A DNA stretch of 64,000 bases from Octadecabacter ascidiaceicola (GCF_900185015.1 NZ_FXYD01000003.1:62001-126000); one strand, 5' to 3'. Counted from the first letter of the stretch, positions 16,276 to 25,513 are shown. Numbers and translations: made by a program. The notes: generated from the letters alone by a model not told the origin.

Positions 16276-16980
16276 ATGACCATCCACATTGGAGCCGACA
16301 AAGGCGATATCGCAGACGTCGTGTTGATGCCCGGCGATCCGTACCGCGCGAAATGGGCGGCGGAAACCTTTCTGACGGGGGCAAAATGCGTCAACGAAGT
16401 ACGCGGCATGCTCGGCTTTACCGGCGACTGGAACGGCAACCGCGTCACGATCCAAGGCTCAGGCATGGGCATGCCGTCCATGTCGATCTACGCCAACGAA
16501 CTAATCCGCGATTTTGATGTTCAGACGCTTATCCGCATCGGATCCTGTGGCGGAATGCAGGACGACGTCAAAGTACGCGATGTCATTTTGGCCATGACAG
16601 CCTGCGCTGTCGCCACCCCAAGCTCCACAATCTTTAAAGAACTGAACTACGCCCCTGTCGCTGATTTTGACCTGCTACACAAAGCCTATCATGCGGCCGA
16701 AGGCATGGATGTCGACGTGCATGTGGGCAGCATCTATTCGTCAGACACATTCTATGACGAACGTCCTGACCTAAACAAAGAAATGCAACGCCACGGCATC
16801 TTGGGCGTCGAAATGGAAGCAGCAGAGCTGTACACCCTCGCCGCCCGCTATGGCCGCCGTGCACTCGGTGTGATGACCGTCTCCGACCATTTGCTTACCG
16901 GCGAAGCACTGCCCTCAGATCAGCGCGAACGCAGCTTCGGTGACATGATCGAAATCGCCCTAAAAGCCGCCTTCGCCTAA
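16276..16980 (+). CDS. deoD: Purine-nucleoside phosphorylase, hexameric DeoD type
   Basis: A 234-residue enzyme that phosphorolyses purine (deoxy)nucleosides including adenosine. DeoD hallmarks are [47 protein letters not shown] (ribose binding) and SDHLLTGE, which holds the catalytic Asp. The length is typical (235-240). ATG 16276 follows AAAGGCGAAAGAC. It ends in a 4-nt convergent overlap with the DUF1989 gene. It is distinct from the trimeric phosphorylase near the nucleoside transporter, so the cell carries both main PNP folds. Confidence 0.94.
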   Translation: MTIHIGADKGDIADVVLMPGDPYRAKWAAETFLTGAKCVNEVRGMLGFTGDWNGNRVTIQGSGMGMPSMSIYANELIRDFDVQTLIRIGSCGGMQDDVKVRDVILAMTACAVATPSSTIFKELNYAPVADFDLLHKAYHAAEGMDVDVHVGSIYSSDTFYDERPDLNKEMQRHGILGVEMEAAELYTLAARYGRRALGVMTVSDHLLTGEALPSDQRERSFGDMIEIALKAAFA

Positions 16981-17819
16981 CGGCCATGGGTTCCGTCATA
17001 GGCATTTCGCACCGGCGGAACCCATCCCGTCAACGCCCCCTCAACAGGCGTACGCACGGACATATGCAGCGGATAGCACGGTGCCACATCACTCGTGTGC
17101 TCGGCTCCGCAATCCCCACCAGGGCAAGCACTGAGCACCGCAAGCAGGTCAATTTCCGCAAAGAACTCAATGTAATCACCAGGCCGAACGTGTGACGCCT
17201 TCATAAAATACTGGCCCGTGTCGCGGGTAAATCCGGTACACATAAAGACATTTAACACATCATGAATATGCGGCTCTGCCTCTTGCACCGAAATACCTAA
17301 ATGATCGGCCAACGCCCGTGTCAGGTTTGAATGACAGCAATGGTGGTAATCACTCCCCTGCAACAACCGCCCCGTATAAGGATCACACCGCGTCCCGATC
17401 ACGTCATGCACAGACCCGCCATACTGATCGATGCCATACCAATCCAACGTGTCCTTCACGATCGTCGCCATAGGCCGCAGATACGGGAAATTTGACCACA
17501 ACCGCTCTCCCGTGCTGACATGTGTTCCATGTAGCGCACGGGTTTTTCCCGAATAGAACCGTTCCCCCAAATCACGCGCATTAAACAGGTTCAAATCCCC
17601 AACCTGCGCCCCATCAACCGAAGTGATGCGCAAAAATGACCCTGCCGGAACCTCAAGATATGCCGCCTCACGTGGCTGCGCAGTCGCCTCGCCTGTAACA
17701 ACAGCACCCTCTGCCGCGCGTTGATACAGCGCCAAATCAGGCTGCGGTAAATCCGTCACCGGATAACAAATCACGGGCTCCACTGCCCGCCGTTCGCCCG
17801 CATCTTTCGGCTCTGCCAT
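16977..17819 (-). CDS. DUF1989 / urea carboxylase-associated family protein
   Basis: A 280-residue protein of the DUF1989 family, often annotated as urea-amidolyase-associated protein. Typical blocks are [62 protein letters not shown] and [18 protein letters not shown], followed by [20 protein letters not shown], with several conserved Cys and His that could bind metal. No urea carboxylase genes are adjacent. A Rhodobacterales-type intergenic element sits 27 bp upstream. The molecular role is not established. Confidence 0.85.
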   Translation of the reverse strand: MAEPKDAGERRAVEPVICYPVTDLPQPDLALYQRAAEGAVVTGEATAQPREAAYLEVPAGSFLRITSVDGAQVGDLNLFNARDLGERFYSGKTRALHGTHVSTGERLWSNFPYLRPMATIVKDTLDWYGIDQYGGSVHDVIGTRCDPYTGRLLQGSDYHHCCHSNLTRALADHLGISVQEAEPHIHDVLNVFMCTGFTRDTGQYFMKASHVRPGDYIEFFAEIDLLAVLSACPGGDCGAEHTSDVAPCYPLHMSVRTPVEGALTGWVPPVRNAYDGTHGR

Positions 17820-17840
17820 AACGCCCCCTTTTGTCTCTGT

Positions 17841-17868
17841 TTTCTAAATATCCCCGCCGGAGGCATCC
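17841..17868 (-). repeat. Rhodobacterales-type intergenic element (CCTCCGGCGGGGATATTT)
   Basis: Read on the minus strand the element is GATGCCTCCGGCGGGGATATTT: a CCTCCGGCGGGG hairpin followed by ATATTT. Elements of this form recur between genes in Rhodobacterales genomes (from memory). Here it precedes the DUF1989 gene. Confidence 0.5.
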
Positions 17869-17875
17869 AACACAA

Positions 17876-17920
17876 ACAAAAAGCGGCCCCCATAGGGAAG
17901 CGTCGCCTTTCAACTTACAG
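17876..17920 (-). terminator. Possible terminator after sdhB
   Basis: On the minus strand an imperfect GC-rich stem (GCGACGCTTCCC / GGGGGCCGC) is followed by TTTTTGTTTG, 37 bp downstream of the sdhB stop. The stem is imperfect, so this is tentative. Confidence 0.4.
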
Positions 17921-17956
17921 AGTCAAGAACGCGCGGAAGCCCACATTTTCTTCAGA

Positions 17957-18736
17957 TCAAACAGTCCGCTCGATCATCATCTTTTTAACATGGGCAATCG
18001 CCGCCGCTGGGTTCAGACCCTTCGGGCACGTCTTGGCGCAGTTCATAATGGTGTGGCAGCGGTACAATTTGAACGGATCTTCAAGATCGTCCAAACGCTC
18101 ACCCGTTGCTTCATCACGTGAATCGATGATCCAGCGATAGGCGTGCAACAATGCTGCTGGCCCAAGATAGCGATCGCCATTCCACCAGTAAGATGGGCAA
18201 GACGTAGAACAACAGGCACACATGACGCATTCATAAAGCCCATCAAGCTTTTTACGGTCATCAACGGACTGCTTCCACTCTTTCGCAGGGCGGTTCGTTT
18301 TTGTTTCAAGCCACGGCATGACGGACGCGTGTTGTGCATAGAAATGCGTCAGGTCTGGGATCAAATCCTTGACCACCGGCATGTGCGGCAGCGGGTAGAT
18401 TTTGATGTCGCCCTTGATCTCGTCCATGCCGTAGATACAGGCCAGCGTGTTGATACCGTCGATGTTCATCGCGCAAGATCCACAAATGCCTTCGCGACAG
18501 GACCGGCGGAACGTCAGCGTCGGGTCAATCTCGCTTTTGATCTTGATCAGAACGTCCAGAACCATCGGTCCACAGCTGTCCAAGTCCACGAAATACGTGT
18601 CCAAGCTCGGGTTTTTCCCATCATCTGGGTTCCAACGATAAATCTGCACTTTGCGCAGGTTCGTCGCGCCCTCAGGCTTGGGCCATGTTTTGCCCGTCGT
18701 CATGCGGGAATTCTTGGGCAGGGTCAGCTGAACCAT
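17957..18736 (-). CDS. sdhB: Succinate dehydrogenase iron-sulfur subunit
   Basis: A 259-residue subunit of complex II that passes electrons from SdhA to ubiquinone. The 2Fe-2S ligands lie in [10 protein letters not shown] with a later cysteine in LACI, the 4Fe-4S motif is [12 protein letters not shown], and the 3Fe-4S motif is [17 protein letters not shown]. Length and cluster order are standard. It is last in the minus-strand operon sdhC-sdhD-sdhA-two small lipoproteins-sdhB. Confidence 0.97.
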   Translation of the reverse strand: MVQLTLPKNSRMTTGKTWPKPEGATNLRKVQIYRWNPDDGKNPSLDTYFVDLDSCGPMVLDVLIKIKSEIDPTLTFRRSCREGICGSCAMNIDGINTLACIYGMDEIKGDIKIYPLPHMPVVKDLIPDLTHFYAQHASVMPWLETKTNRPAKEWKQSVDDRKKLDGLYECVMCACCSTSCPSYWWNGDRYLGPAALLHAYRWIIDSRDEATGERLDDLEDPFKLYRCHTIMNCAKTCPKGLNPAAAIAHVKKMMIERTV

Positions 18737-18754
18737 GTTTGTAGGCTCCTGTTG

Positions 18755-19054
18755 TTAAGTCAGCGCAGAGGTTGCGCAGGTCACGGTTTCTGGCCGTGAG
18801 AGGATATTGGAAACGAGTGTAATGTTCTCAGGCGTGGCACCCTGAACACCCAGTGCAAACAGCTCTTCGCCAGATGCGTTGTCGATTACGCAATTTGTAA
18901 TGGCGACACCGGCCGGGCCTGGAATTGTGTCGGCAACAATCGGGCCAACGACAGCTTTGGCGGCTTCGCGGCCAGTATCGACAGCAGCCGTTTCAACGAC
19001 AGCACATGCGGGCAATGTCAGGGTGGCGGCGGTTAGTGTGGCGATCAGTTTCAT
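18755..19054 (-). CDS. Small lipoprotein between sdhA and sdhB
   Basis: A 99-residue predicted lipoprotein: MKLIATLTAATLTLPACAVV with the lipidated Cys at about residue 17. The mature part includes AKAVVGPIVADTIPGPAG, ITNCVIDNASGEELF and a C-terminal CATSALT, so two mature cysteines could pair. GGAG lies 8 bases before the ATG. Because it sits inside the sdh operon it is cotranscribed with complex II, but nothing in its sequence ties it to assembly of the complex. Confidence 0.7.
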   Translation of the reverse strand: MKLIATLTAATLTLPACAVVETAAVDTGREAAKAVVGPIVADTIPGPAGVAITNCVIDNASGEELFALGVQGATPENITLVSNILSRPETVTCATSALT

Positions 19055-19073
19055 GTTTTTCTCCAAACTCAAA

Positions 19074-19352
19074 TTAGCGCAATACAGGTGGGCGAATGGG
19101 GGACGCACCGGTCCGATCAAAGATACATTCGTTATAGACTTCAAGCGGGTCACGCCCTGCAAGGAAGTCCGAAGAAACGCCAATCTCGACGCCACCAAAA
19201 CCACCCGTGTTGCTATTGGTACCAACGGTAACAGATCCCGTCGGCCCTTGCGCGGCCCTTGCTTTCTCTTCGCAAATTTCCGCCGCCCGCTCCGGTGTAA
19301 CCGGAACAGGTGCACAGGCAGCAAGTGCGAAAAGAAGGGCCGCAGCGCGCAT
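19074..19352 (-). CDS. Small lipoprotein overlapping the end of sdhA
   Basis: A 92-residue predicted lipoprotein: [16 protein letters not shown], lipobox LAAC with Cys13. The mature part has AAEICEEKARAAQGPTG, a Gly/Thr/Asn-rich stretch and YNECIFDRTG. The ATG shares one base with the sdhA stop (TAATG on the minus strand), so its translation is coupled to sdhA. It is one of two unrelated lipoproteins inserted in this operon. No function is known to me. Confidence 0.7.
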   Translation of the reverse strand: MRAAALLFALAACAPVPVTPERAAEICEEKARAAQGPTGSVTVGTNSNTGGFGGVEIGVSSDFLAGRDPLEVYNECIFDRTGASPIRPPVLR

Positions 19353-21157
19353 TAGAATGTCCGCTCTTTAGGAGCGATCGTCTTGAGGCTGATACCGCCG
19401 TCTTTCTCTTTGCTAAGCGGCTCGGTGATAACCGGACGGTGGCTGAGTTTGACCTTCGCGTCATCCACGTGGCTGATTGTGTGAACGCGCCAGTTTTCAT
19501 CGTCACGTGTCGCGTAATCTTCGTGCGCATGTGCGCCACGGCTTTCTTTACGCGCCTCGGCCCCAACGATTGTCGCCAATGCGTTTGGCATCAGGTTCGC
19601 CAGTTCCAGCGTTTCCATCAGATCAGAGTTCCAAACGAGCGAGCGGTCCGTGACGTGTAGATCACCCATCTTGCCCGCAATCGCGGTCATCTTCTCAACG
19701 CCTTCTTTCAGCGTCTTGTCAGTGCGGAACACGGCCGCATCAGCTTGCATCGCTTTTTGCATCTCAAGACGCAGATCAGCGGTTGGAGTACCGCCATTTG
19801 CGTTGCGCAGCCCGTCGAAGCGATCGAACGCCTTATCGACAGAGGCGGTGTTCGTGGATGGAACAGCGCTTTCGCGATCAACGACCTTACCAGCACGGAT
19901 CGCAGCCGCGCGGCCAAAGACAACCAAGTCGATCAGGCTGTTTGAGCCCAGTCGGTTCGCGCCATGCACAGATGCACAGCCCGCTTCGCCAACGGCCATC
20001 AGGCCCGGCACAACCGCGTTCGGGTCTTTCTTGGTCGGGTTCAGAACCTCACCAAAGTAGTTCGTTGGAATGCCGCCCATGTTGTAGTGCACAGTTGGCA
20101 ATACCGGGATCGGCTCCTTGGTGACGTCAACACCAGCGAAAATCTTTGCGGATTCGGAAATACCCGGCAGGCGTTCTGCCAAGGCTTCGGCTGGCAAGTG
20201 GTTAAGGTTCAGGTGGATGTGATCCCCGCCTGCGCCAACACCGCGGCCTTCGCGGATTTCCATCGTCATACAGCGGGACACGTAGTCACGCGGCGCGAGG
20301 TCTTTGTAGTTTGGGGCGTAGCGTTCCATGAAACGTTCGCCTTCGGAATTGGTCAGATACCCGCCTTCGCCGCGCGCACCCTCGGTGATCAGACAGCCGG
20401 AACCGTAGATACCTGTCGGGTGGAACTGAACGAATTCCATATCCTGCAATGGCAGCCCAGCGCGGGCCACCATGCCGCCGCCGTCACCTGTGCAGGTGTG
20501 GGCAGACGTAGCTGAGAAGTAAGCGCGGCCGTAGCCACCAGTCGCCAAAACAACCATCTTGGCGTTGAAGACATGCATCGTACCATCGTCGAGTTTCCAA
20601 CAAACAACGCCTGTGCAGACGCCATCGTCGGACATGATCAGGTCGATCGCGAAGTATTCGATGTAGAATTCAGCCTGTTGTTTCAACGACTGACCATACA
20701 GCGTGTGAAGGATCGCGTGACCAGTCCGGTCAGCCGCAGCACATGTGCGCTGTACCGGTGGGCCGTCACCGAATTCTGTCGTGTGACCACCAAATGGACG
20801 CTGGTAAATCTTACCTTCTTCGGTGCGTGAGAACGGCACGCCGTAGTGCTCAAGCTCATAAACCGCTTTCGGAGCTTCACGGGCGAGGTATTCCATCGCG
20901 TCCGTGTCACCCAACCAGTCAGACCCTTTTACGGTGTCATACATGTGCCACTGCCAGCTATCCGGCCCCATGTTACCAAGGGACGCCGCGATGCCGCCTT
21001 GGGCCGCAACAGTATGTGAACGTGTCGGGAAAACCTTAGAGATACAGGCCGTGCGCAGGCCTTGCTCGGCCATACCAAGCGTCGCGCGCAGACCAGCGCC
21101 ACCGGCGCCAACCACAACTACATCATATTCGTGGGTTTCGTATTCGTATTCAGCCAT
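19352..21157 (-). CDS. sdhA: Succinate dehydrogenase flavoprotein subunit
   Basis: A 601-residue flavoprotein that oxidises succinate to fumarate on the cytoplasmic face of complex II. The dinucleotide fold is [14 protein letters not shown], the covalent FAD histidine is H48 in SHTVAAQGG, substrate residues are in [13 protein letters not shown] and TEGARGEGG, and the C-terminal [11 protein letters not shown] is conserved. Length is standard. Confidence 0.98.
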   Translation of the reverse strand: MAEYEYETHEYDVVVVGAGGAGLRATLGMAEQGLRTACISKVFPTRSHTVAAQGGIAASLGNMGPDSWQWHMYDTVKGSDWLGDTDAMEYLAREAPKAVYELEHYGVPFSRTEEGKIYQRPFGGHTTEFGDGPPVQRTCAAADRTGHAILHTLYGQSLKQQAEFYIEYFAIDLIMSDDGVCTGVVCWKLDDGTMHVFNAKMVVLATGGYGRAYFSATSAHTCTGDGGGMVARAGLPLQDMEFVQFHPTGIYGSGCLITEGARGEGGYLTNSEGERFMERYAPNYKDLAPRDYVSRCMTMEIREGRGVGAGGDHIHLNLNHLPAEALAERLPGISESAKIFAGVDVTKEPIPVLPTVHYNMGGIPTNYFGEVLNPTKKDPNAVVPGLMAVGEAGCASVHGANRLGSNSLIDLVVFGRAAAIRAGKVVDRESAVPSTNTASVDKAFDRFDGLRNANGGTPTADLRLEMQKAMQADAAVFRTDKTLKEGVEKMTAIAGKMGDLHVTDRSLVWNSDLMETLELANLMPNALATIVGAEARKESRGAHAHEDYATRDDENWRVHTISHVDDAKVKLSHRPVITEPLSKEKDGGISLKTIAPKERTF

Positions 21158-21174
21158 TTTTCAGCGCCTTAAAA

Positions 21175-21546
21175 TTAGAGTGCAATCCGCACGATTGCGA
21201 AAACGCCAGCAGCCGCAGCCGCGTAGCTTAAACAGATGGACCCGATGATCAGTGCCTTGCGGGCAAACCCGTGCACGTAATCTTCGATCAGCGTTTGCAC
21301 GCCACCTTTGAAATGCAGGAAGCCCACAAGCAATGTCAGGATGCCGACAATCGCGGGGAATGGGCGGGCATAATAGGCCGCCGCCTCTTCATAAGACATG
21401 CCCAGCGCGTAGCCGTATGTGAACACGAACAGCGGGATCAAACCACACAGTGCCACAGAAGACACCATCATGTGCCAGTGATGTTCAGTCCCTGTTTTGG
21501 CAGAACCCATTCCAGCAGCGCGTTTACGATCAGTCAAAAATGCCAT
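21175..21546 (-). CDS. sdhD: Succinate dehydrogenase membrane anchor subunit
   Basis: A 123-residue protein with three membrane helices, HHWHMMVSSVALC at the start of helix I, and HFKGGVQTLIEDYVHG between helices, which carries candidate heme/quinone residues. It follows sdhC by 12 bp and precedes sdhA. SdhD is poorly conserved in sequence, so the call relies partly on position. Confidence 0.93.
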   Translation of the reverse strand: MAFLTDRKRAAGMGSAKTGTEHHWHMMVSSVALCGLIPLFVFTYGYALGMSYEEAAAYYARPFPAIVGILTLLVGFLHFKGGVQTLIEDYVHGFARKALIIGSICLSYAAAAAGVFAIVRIAL

Positions 21547-21558
21547 GGATCAGACCCC

Positions 21559-21942
21559 TTACAATACGATGACGGTGAAAATGGTCAGCAGAACCGACAC
21601 AAGAATAATCAGCTGGCCCATACGCTCGGACGACTCGATGTCGAGGAAATGGCCGCTGTCCCAGATCAGGTGCCGGATACCAGCAAGCGAGTGGTACCAA
21701 AGGCAGGCAACAGACCCGAACATGACAAGATCACCAAACCAGCTGGTGATAAAACCATTTGCGCGAGCGTAGGCCTCAGGTCCGGATGCAAGGGCGGCGA
21801 ACCACCAAACTGTCAACAACGCCGCGACGATCAGTGCATTGCCTGTCAGCCGTGTAAAGATCGACGTCATCGACGTGAGCTGTGGTCGATAAATCGACAA
21901 GTGGGGGGAAAGTGGGCGGTTGCCCCGGTTCACGTCGGCCAT
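21559..21942 (-). CDS. sdhC: Succinate dehydrogenase cytochrome b556 subunit
   Basis: A 127-residue three-helix subunit with the family signature RPLSPHLSIYR near the N-terminus and HSLAGIRHLIWD, which carries the axial heme b histidine. It is the first gene of the sdh operon. The upstream 180 bp hold TATAAT at 22008-22013 and a paired GTGATCAC palindrome. Confidence 0.96.
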   Translation of the reverse strand: MADVNRGNRPLSPHLSIYRPQLTSMTSIFTRLTGNALIVAALLTVWWFAALASGPEAYARANGFITSWFGDLVMFGSVACLWYHSLAGIRHLIWDSGHFLDIESSERMGQLIILVSVLLTIFTVIVL

Positions 21943-21994
21943 ATCGCATCCTTACGCTTGTTCATGTCGCCTGTATGCAACGACAAATGTTGCC

Positions 21995-22013
21995 ATCCTT
22001 TTAAAGGATTATA
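21995..22013 (-). promoter_or_regulatory. sdh promoter -10 box with an adjoining palindrome
   Basis: On the minus strand a perfect TATAAT (22013-22008) has no recognisable -35 box at 16-18 bp, which suggests activator dependence. It overlaps by two bases a 15-bp palindrome (ATCCTTT-T-AAAGGAT at 21995-22009 on the plus strand), which would cover the transcription start. Confidence 0.55.
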
Positions 22014-22081
22014 CGGCGGTGTCACGGTACGTGGGCGCTAACAGAGGTTGAATCTTGCCACTGAATGGCGCTTTTTTCGTC

Positions 22082-22116
22082 TTTGTGATCACAGCTTTAC
22101 GGCTAGTGATCACAAA
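22082..22116. promoter_or_regulatory. Paired GTGATCAC operator upstream of sdhCDAB
   Basis: TTTGTGATCACA (22082-22093) and AGTGATCACAAA (22105-22116) have centres exactly 21 bp apart and mirror each other. The near centre is 78 bp upstream of the TATAAT centre. The same paired arrangement precedes sucC, and one copy precedes the GntR gene at 42558. Confidence 0.75.
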
Positions 22117-22122
22117 ATAGCC

Positions 22123-22785
22123 TCACTCATGCAAAACAGAAATAGGAGTCGTTAGCTCGCGATAGAGCTTGCGAATAATCTGTTCGGGGTACTCCTCAAA
22201 CGAGTTCGCAGTGACCGCAAAGGCCCCCGGACCGGTAATAACGTCCGATTCAAACCATCCTGTCAGATCGAACCCCCTGTCCTGAATAACCAGTGCATTC
22301 ACGGTCACACCTGCTTCGGCCAAGGCGGGCCAGACGTCGCGCGGGGCTTGGCCTTCGTTGCTGATACCGTCACCGGAAATGTCGATCACATAGCGTTCGC
22401 AGTCCTCAACCATCGTGAAATACGGCAAGGCCAGCGCCATGGCCTCGCCAATGGCAGTCGAAAAATCACGCCAAAGACGCGGCACCGTCGCGACTTCGAA
22501 TGCGAAAGCATAGACATCATCGGGGGATGTAATCGGCGTCCAGTTGATAACAACCGATTGGCGCCCCGTTCCAGTCCATTGCATCAGGGCGATCTGCGCC
22601 TCGGACGCCACAAGCGCGGCCAGCACGTTCCGATCCGTCAGCGCTGCGGCAAGACCATCCATCTGGATACGGTATTCCTGCGCGTCCACGGATCCCGACA
22701 CATCCACCGCCAACATCAACGCAATGTCACAGGCAGACGCAGCGGGGGCTGTCAGCATCAAACTGGCCAGAACCGCACCTTTCAT
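22123..22785 (-). CDS. DUF1194 family secreted VWA-domain protein
   Basis: A 220-residue protein with a signal peptide (MKGAVLASLMLTAPAASA) and a von Willebrand A-type domain. The MIDAS motif is AVDVSGSVD near residue 28, with LMQWTGTGRQ and DISGDGISNEG downstream as further metal-site loops. It matches DUF1194, a family of exported proteins common in Rhodobacterales. It probably binds a partner in the periplasm through a divalent metal. It ends just before the sdh operator. Confidence 0.85.
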   Translation of the reverse strand: MKGAVLASLMLTAPAASACDIALMLAVDVSGSVDAQEYRIQMDGLAAALTDRNVLAALVASEAQIALMQWTGTGRQSVVINWTPITSPDDVYAFAFEVATVPRLWRDFSTAIGEAMALALPYFTMVEDCERYVIDISGDGISNEGQAPRDVWPALAEAGVTVNALVIQDRGFDLTGWFESDVITGPGAFAVTANSFEEYPEQIIRKLYRELTTPISVLHE

Positions 22786-22820
22786 AGGCGCAGTCTAGCC
22801 GTGATCAGGCAATTCGCCAA

Positions 22821-23852
22821 TCACACTGGCATGAGCGCCCAATAATCGAGGTCGAGCAGCACGTGTGGCAGGTATTTGCCATCGTCGCCTTTCAGCGTGC
22901 CGACTTCTCCGCCCTTCGTCGCAACCAATCGCAACCGGATCGCCCCAACGCCCGGCGCATCGGTTTCGGCAACGTCCAGAACCTCGGACCACGCACGCAC
23001 CGTATCGCCTGCGAAACAAGGGTTAGCGTGGGCACCACCATTGATCGCGACCATCATCTGCGCATTGGCCAGCCCGTTGAACGTCAACGCGCGCGCCATA
23101 GAAATAACGTGCCCGCCATACATCAAGCGCTTGCCATCGGGCCGCGATGTCACGTCAAAATGCACCTTGGCCGTGTTCTGCCACAGGCGCGTCGCCATCA
23201 TGTGTTCGGCTTCTTCAATGGTCACGCCATCAACATGGTCGATGATTTCGCCGACCTTATAGTCGGCAAGGCAATGTTGCTCTCCAGCCAAGGTGAAATC
23301 GTAGTTCTCGAAATTCAGACCTTCGGGGATCGTTAGATCGGCAACATCAACAACTTTGGCAAGTTCGGGGATCACCGTTTCCGGCGCAGGCGCATCCAAA
23401 TCGCCCTTACGCACCATCACCCAACGCACAAATTGCATAACGGTTTCACCGCGCTGGTTTGTTCCTTTGGTGCGCACATAGACAACGCCGGACCTTCCAT
23501 TCGAGTTCTGCTTAAGCCCAATCACTTCTGACGTGGACCGAATGGTATCGCCTTCCCGAACAGGGGTAATCCAGCGACATTCCGCATACCCAAGGTTCGC
23601 AACCGCGTTCAGGGAAATATCAGGAACCGATTTGCCAAACACAATGTGAAACGCAATCAGGTCGTCCATCGGGCTGTTCGCCAACCCGCAACCTTGGGCA
23701 AATGCATCCGATGAATGCAGCGCGTGACGCGCCGGATAAAGCATATGATACAAAGCGCGCTCGCCACCGGACACAGTGCGCGGCACGGCGTGGTCGATGA
23801 CTTGCCCAACAGAATAGTCTTCAAAGAAATTACCGGAGTTCGTCTTACTCAT
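22821..23852 (-). CDS. mch: Mesaconyl-CoA (2-methylfumaryl-CoA) hydratase
   Basis: A 343-residue double-hotdog MaoC-like enzyme that hydrates mesaconyl-CoA to beta-methylmalyl-CoA in the ethylmalonyl-CoA pathway. It opens FFEDYSVGQVIDHAVPRTVSGGE, followed by FAQGCGLANSPMDDL and, in the second half, YKVGEIIDHVDGVTIEEAEH and MYGGHVISMARALTFNGL. The length matches characterised Mch. ATG 23852 lies inside the end of the DUF1737 gene (ATGA overlap). It is in an operon with mcl2, as in Rhodobacter. Confidence 0.93.
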   Translation of the reverse strand: MSKTNSGNFFEDYSVGQVIDHAVPRTVSGGERALYHMLYPARHALHSSDAFAQGCGLANSPMDDLIAFHIVFGKSVPDISLNAVANLGYAECRWITPVREGDTIRSTSEVIGLKQNSNGRSGVVYVRTKGTNQRGETVMQFVRWVMVRKGDLDAPAPETVIPELAKVVDVADLTIPEGLNFENYDFTLAGEQHCLADYKVGEIIDHVDGVTIEEAEHMMATRLWQNTAKVHFDVTSRPDGKRLMYGGHVISMARALTFNGLANAQMMVAINGGAHANPCFAGDTVRAWSEVLDVAETDAPGVGAIRLRLVATKGGEVGTLKGDDGKYLPHVLLDLDYWALMPV

Positions 23853-24055
23853 TGTTCGCCCAACTTCATATCGCGTGAATATTCCGCATCCGTTTCCTTG
23901 ATGACCGCCTGACCACAACGCAAAACGCCGTTGGCCTGATCAAACGTGTATTGCGGGTCGCCGTGCAGCGACCAGCCTTTGGACAGTGCCTCGGACACGC
24001 GGTGGCAGAACTCCGACGTGTCGTCGTTGGTGATAAAGCGGTAAACAGTGGTCAT
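23849..24055 (-). CDS. DUF1737 domain small protein
   Basis: A 68-residue protein. YRFITNDDTSEFCHRVSEAL, SKGWSLHGDPQYTFD and CGQAVIKE match the DUF1737 pattern of a small cytoplasmic alpha+beta protein. It overlaps mch by 4 nt and sits 3 bp after the NnrU gene, so it belongs to the mcl2-nnrU-DUF1737-mch operon. A link with CoA-thioester metabolism is only suggested by position. Confidence 0.8.
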   Translation of the reverse strand: MTTVYRFITNDDTSEFCHRVSEALSKGWSLHGDPQYTFDQANGVLRCGQAVIKETDAEYSRDMKLGEQ

Positions 24056-24058
24056 ATC

Positions 24059-24604
24059 TTATCCAAACGGGTTGTAGCCGAGCCATATGTGAATGGCCGC
24101 GACGATGCTGAAAACAACGAGGGTCGCGACAACAGCGATCCCTTCGGATTTAATCGGTGGCGCGTGATAGGAACCACGCGGCCCTTGCACACGGTTGAGG
24201 ACGATCATTTCGGCCACAGCCCAAATGCCAAGTCCGCCGAACAGAACAAACGACGGCGTATCGCCATTCACCAACAGGTGCGCCACTGCCCAAACAACCG
24301 TGGCCGTGAGCTGCGGATGGCGCACCCAGCGCGTGATGCGGGTGCCCTTTCCTGATGCAGCAAACAGGTAAAATGCAAATAACATCAACAGGTTGTTAAT
24401 CCCTGCACCCATTGCGTTGCGGCCCCAAAAGGTCATGCCCTCTGCGCCGCGATAGCCAATCACCATCAGCACAATCGCCACGACGCAGGCAATGGCAACA
24501 AGACCCTTACCCTTTTCACCGAATTTCGCACGGTGATCCGGCGCGATCCGTTTCCAAAAATGTGCGAGGGACCAAACGATAAGGCCGAGGAGTATAAGTG
24601 TCAT
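24059..24604 (-). CDS. NnrU-family membrane protein
   Basis: A 181-residue integral membrane protein with five or six hydrophobic helices. The NnrU/isoprenylcysteine methyltransferase-like signature is RHPQLTATVVWAVAHLLVNGD, preceded by GRNAMGAGINNLLM. NnrU was named from nitrite-reductase clusters, but its role is unsettled. Here it is locked between mcl2 (ATGA overlap) and a DUF1737 gene in an ethylmalonyl-CoA operon. Confidence 0.85.
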   Translation of the reverse strand: MTLILLGLIVWSLAHFWKRIAPDHRAKFGEKGKGLVAIACVVAIVLMVIGYRGAEGMTFWGRNAMGAGINNLLMLFAFYLFAASGKGTRITRWVRHPQLTATVVWAVAHLLVNGDTPSFVLFGGLGIWAVAEMIVLNRVQGPRGSYHAPPIKSEGIAVVATLVVFSIVAAIHIWLGYNPFG

Positions 24605-25437
24605 TCAGTTTCCAACTTTGCGATTGCTTCTGCTTTCGCCAAAGTCGCCCGCGCTGTTACGATATGCAAGTTCTCGACGATCTTGCCATCGACAACAGCA
24701 ACCCCCTGCCCGCCCGCTTCGGCCTCTGCAAAGGCTGCAATCTGGCGCGTGGCGAGGTCGATCTCTGCCTCGGTCGGCGCAAAGGCAGCGTTTGCAACGG
24801 CGACCTGCGCTGGGTGGATCAGCGTCTTGCCATCAAACCCGAAATCACGGCCCTGTTCACATTCCACTTTAAGCCCGTCTTCGTCCTTAAACGCGTTGAA
24901 CACGCCGTCGATCGCTACGACGCCATGAGCACGAGCTGCCAGCAGGCACATCTGTAAGGACGTTACCATTGCGTCCCGCGTGCGCGTGTTCAGGTCTTTC
25001 GCAAGGTCGTTGGTGCCCATAACAAAGCCTTCGATCTTTGGGTGCGCCGCGATTTCCAGCGCATTCAAAATCCCCAATGGCGTTTCCATCATCGCCCAGA
25101 CAGGCTTGCCCGTCAGCGCAGCCAATGCGTCCACGTCTGCAGCCGAGTTCACCTTGGGCAGCAAAACCGCGTCGCAATCCATTGCGTCAGCGGCCTTTGC
25201 ATCGTCTTCGCCCCATTCTGTATCCAGCCCGTTAATACGCACGACCTTTAGTCGGGCACCGTAGCCACCTTTGCCCAACTCCTCTGCCAAAGTCGCCCGC
25301 GCGGTGATTTTCTCATCCGGCGTAACAGCGTCCTCAAGGTCAAACAGGATCACATCAACAGGCAGTCCCCTTGCCTTGTCCAACGCACGTGGGCGTGAGC
25401 CGGGAATATAAAGGGCGGAACGATATGGGCGTGTCAT
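24601..25437 (-). CDS. mcl2: (3S)-malyl-CoA thioesterase, CitE-like (Mcl2)
   Basis: A 278-residue TIM-barrel protein of the CitE/HpcH family. Landmarks are RSALYIPGSRPRALDKA, ILFDLEDAV with the metal-linked acidic residues, LPKVN, MMETPLGILN and GTNDLAKDL, then GFDGKTLIHPAQV. At 278 residues it matches the (3S)-malyl-CoA thioesterase Mcl2 of Rhodobacter better than the about 318-residue malyl-CoA lyase Mcl1, and the mcl2-mch linkage is the same. It would release malate from malyl-CoA, giving apparent malate synthase activity with Mcl1. It could be annotated simply as a CoA ester lyase. A GCCGCANNGCAGCG box lies 77 bp upstream of its start. Confidence 0.85.
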   Translation of the reverse strand: MTRPYRSALYIPGSRPRALDKARGLPVDVILFDLEDAVTPDEKITARATLAEELGKGGYGARLKVVRINGLDTEWGEDDAKAADAMDCDAVLLPKVNSAADVDALAALTGKPVWAMMETPLGILNALEIAAHPKIEGFVMGTNDLAKDLNTRTRDAMVTSLQMCLLAARAHGVVAIDGVFNAFKDEDGLKVECEQGRDFGFDGKTLIHPAQVAVANAAFAPTEAEIDLATRQIAAFAEAEAGGQGVAVVDGKIVENLHIVTARATLAKAEAIAKLETE

Positions 25438-25513
25438 GGCGGTATCCTTGAAAGCTTGCGTAATATTGTTGCGCCAAAGGGGTCAGATTCCTCGCGATGT
25501 TGCAAGTCTAAAA

